Shown: positions 63,491 through 64,000 of the stretch, piece by piece
Layout: each line of letters starts with the position of its first letter
Numbering within the stretch: position 1 is the stretch's first letter
Source: Aliitabrizicola sp031425325
GTDB taxonomy: Bacteria; Pseudomonadota; Alphaproteobacteria; Rhodobacterales; Rhodobacteraceae
Direction: 5' to 3'
NCBI GenBank assembly: GCA_031425325.1
Contig: JANPJD010000064.1
Location: 1-64,000, forward strand
DNA: 64,000 bases
The notes under the pieces: generated by a model
What the model saw: the letters and a program-made list of their open reading frames with translations, nothing else
Told to the model about the DNA's origin: nothing
The model's database searches: none
Made by a program: the position numbers and the translations under genes

Positions 63491-64000
63491 TGCCCCCGCT
63501 CAAGCTCGAGGTCTTCCAGACCACCGGCCCCGCTGACGTGACCACCGACGAGGGCAACTCTGACCTCGAGGAGGCCCGGCTCGCCGCCTATGAACAGGGC
63601 TATGCTGCGGGCTGGGAAGACTCGACGAACGCGCAGGCCGAAGATCAGCGCAAGCTGCGGGCAGACCTCGCGCGGAACCTGCAGGCCATGTCCTTCACCT
63701 ATCACGAGGCACGCACGCATATCCTTCGCGCGATCGGCCCGCTTCTGCAGGATCTCGTCACGCGGCTGCTACCTTCGATCGCGCGCGACGCCCTTGGCCC
63801 TGTCGTCGTCGATACGCTGATGCCCATGGCCGAGGAGCTTTCGGAAGCCCCTGTCGTGATCGTCATGAACCCGTCTGCCAGACCGGCCATCGAGGCCGTG
63901 ATGGCTCACGTCAAGGGTCTGCCCGTCACGCTGCGGGAGGAGCCGTCGTTGTCCGAGGGACAGGTCTACCTCAGCCTCGGTGAGTCCGAGACCCACATCG
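63490..64000 (+). CDS. fliH: FliH-like flagellar assembly protein (5' part)
   Basis: The gene starts at ATG 63490, overlapping the fliF TGA (TGATG), and runs off the window after 170 codons. Residues about 27-50 have the EARLAAYEQGYAAGWEDS pattern common to FliH/YscL N-terminal regions. The middle is helical (FTYHEARTHILRAIGPLLQDLVTRLLPSIARD), and the visible end has VIVMNPSARPAIEAV, resembling the FliH C-terminal domain. FliH regulates the export ATPase FliI. Adjacent position to fliF supports the call. Confidence 0.8.
   Translation, partial: MPPLKLEVFQTTGPADVTTDEGNSDLEEARLAAYEQGYAAGWEDSTNAQAEDQRKLRADLARNLQAMSFTYHEARTHILRAIGPLLQDLVTRLLPSIARDALGPVVVDTLMPMAEELSEAPVVIVMNPSARPAIEAVMAHVKGLPVTLREEPSLSEGQVYLSLGESETHI

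Overview
The window is high-GC, gene-dense DNA with short intergenic gaps and many 1-11 bp gene overlaps. The gene content and neighbourhoods point to an alphaproteobacterium of the Rhodobacteraceae (Rhodobacter/Roseobacter group): pstSCAB-phoU-phoB, slt-dapA-smpB, pheA beside a membrane-anchored cytochrome cy, mlaC-mlaA without a permease, and a CtrA-type flagellar cluster with SltF, MotE-like and FliL proteins. It reads as a conserved chromosomal segment. I saw no tRNA or rRNA gene, insertion sequence, prophage or CRISPR array.

Layout. 1-1.8 kb: the 3' end of mobB, an uncharacterised gene and a GNAT acetyltransferase. 1.8-12.3 kb, all on the minus strand: a phosphorus-acquisition block, pstSCAB-phoU-phoB followed by phnCDE1E2. 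A three-unit Pho box precedes pstS, a weaker repeat precedes phnC, and hairpins lie after pstS, phoB and phnD. 12.3-23 kb: a split mnmC (FAD oxidase divergent from mnmD), two DMT exporters, a soluble lytic transglycosylase, dapA, a degenerate Hint-domain protein, smpB, a small Gly/Ala-rich protein, a mercaptopyruvate sulfurtransferase and an aromatic aminotransferase. 22.9-24.6 kb: glnK-amtB. 24.9-36.3 kb: a class A penicillin-binding protein, mlaC/mlaA, ridA, a glycerophosphodiesterase, a FemAB-like protein, a HAD phosphatase, a CpdB-like nucleotidase, NADH pyrophosphatase, an SRPBCC protein and prephenate dehydratase.

36.5-44 kb: cytochrome c, then a yejABEF peptide importer whose last gene overlaps a glycosyltransferase. 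44-52.2 kb: a D,D-carboxypeptidase with a SPOR domain, clpS, an RsmC-like methyltransferase, an SDR protein without the catalytic lysine, a small lipoprotein, and the haem genes hemF, hemE and hemC around an unknown secreted protein. 52.2-64 kb: a flagellar block. A long minus-strand operon (fliL, DUF6468-like, motE-like, motA, AMIN/TPR-like protein, sltF, flhA, fliR, flhB, small unknown) is divergent from fliF-fliH across a 116-bp gap containing a CtrA-like site. The window ends inside fliH.

Functional themes are phosphate and phosphonate scavenging under PhoB, ammonium sensing, envelope and peptidoglycan maintenance, tetrapyrrole synthesis, and flagellar export and motor assembly. No wholly new system stands out. 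The best leads are the unexplained motor-operon genes, the split MnmC, the altered SDR and Hint proteins, and the glycosyltransferase coupled to the peptide importer.
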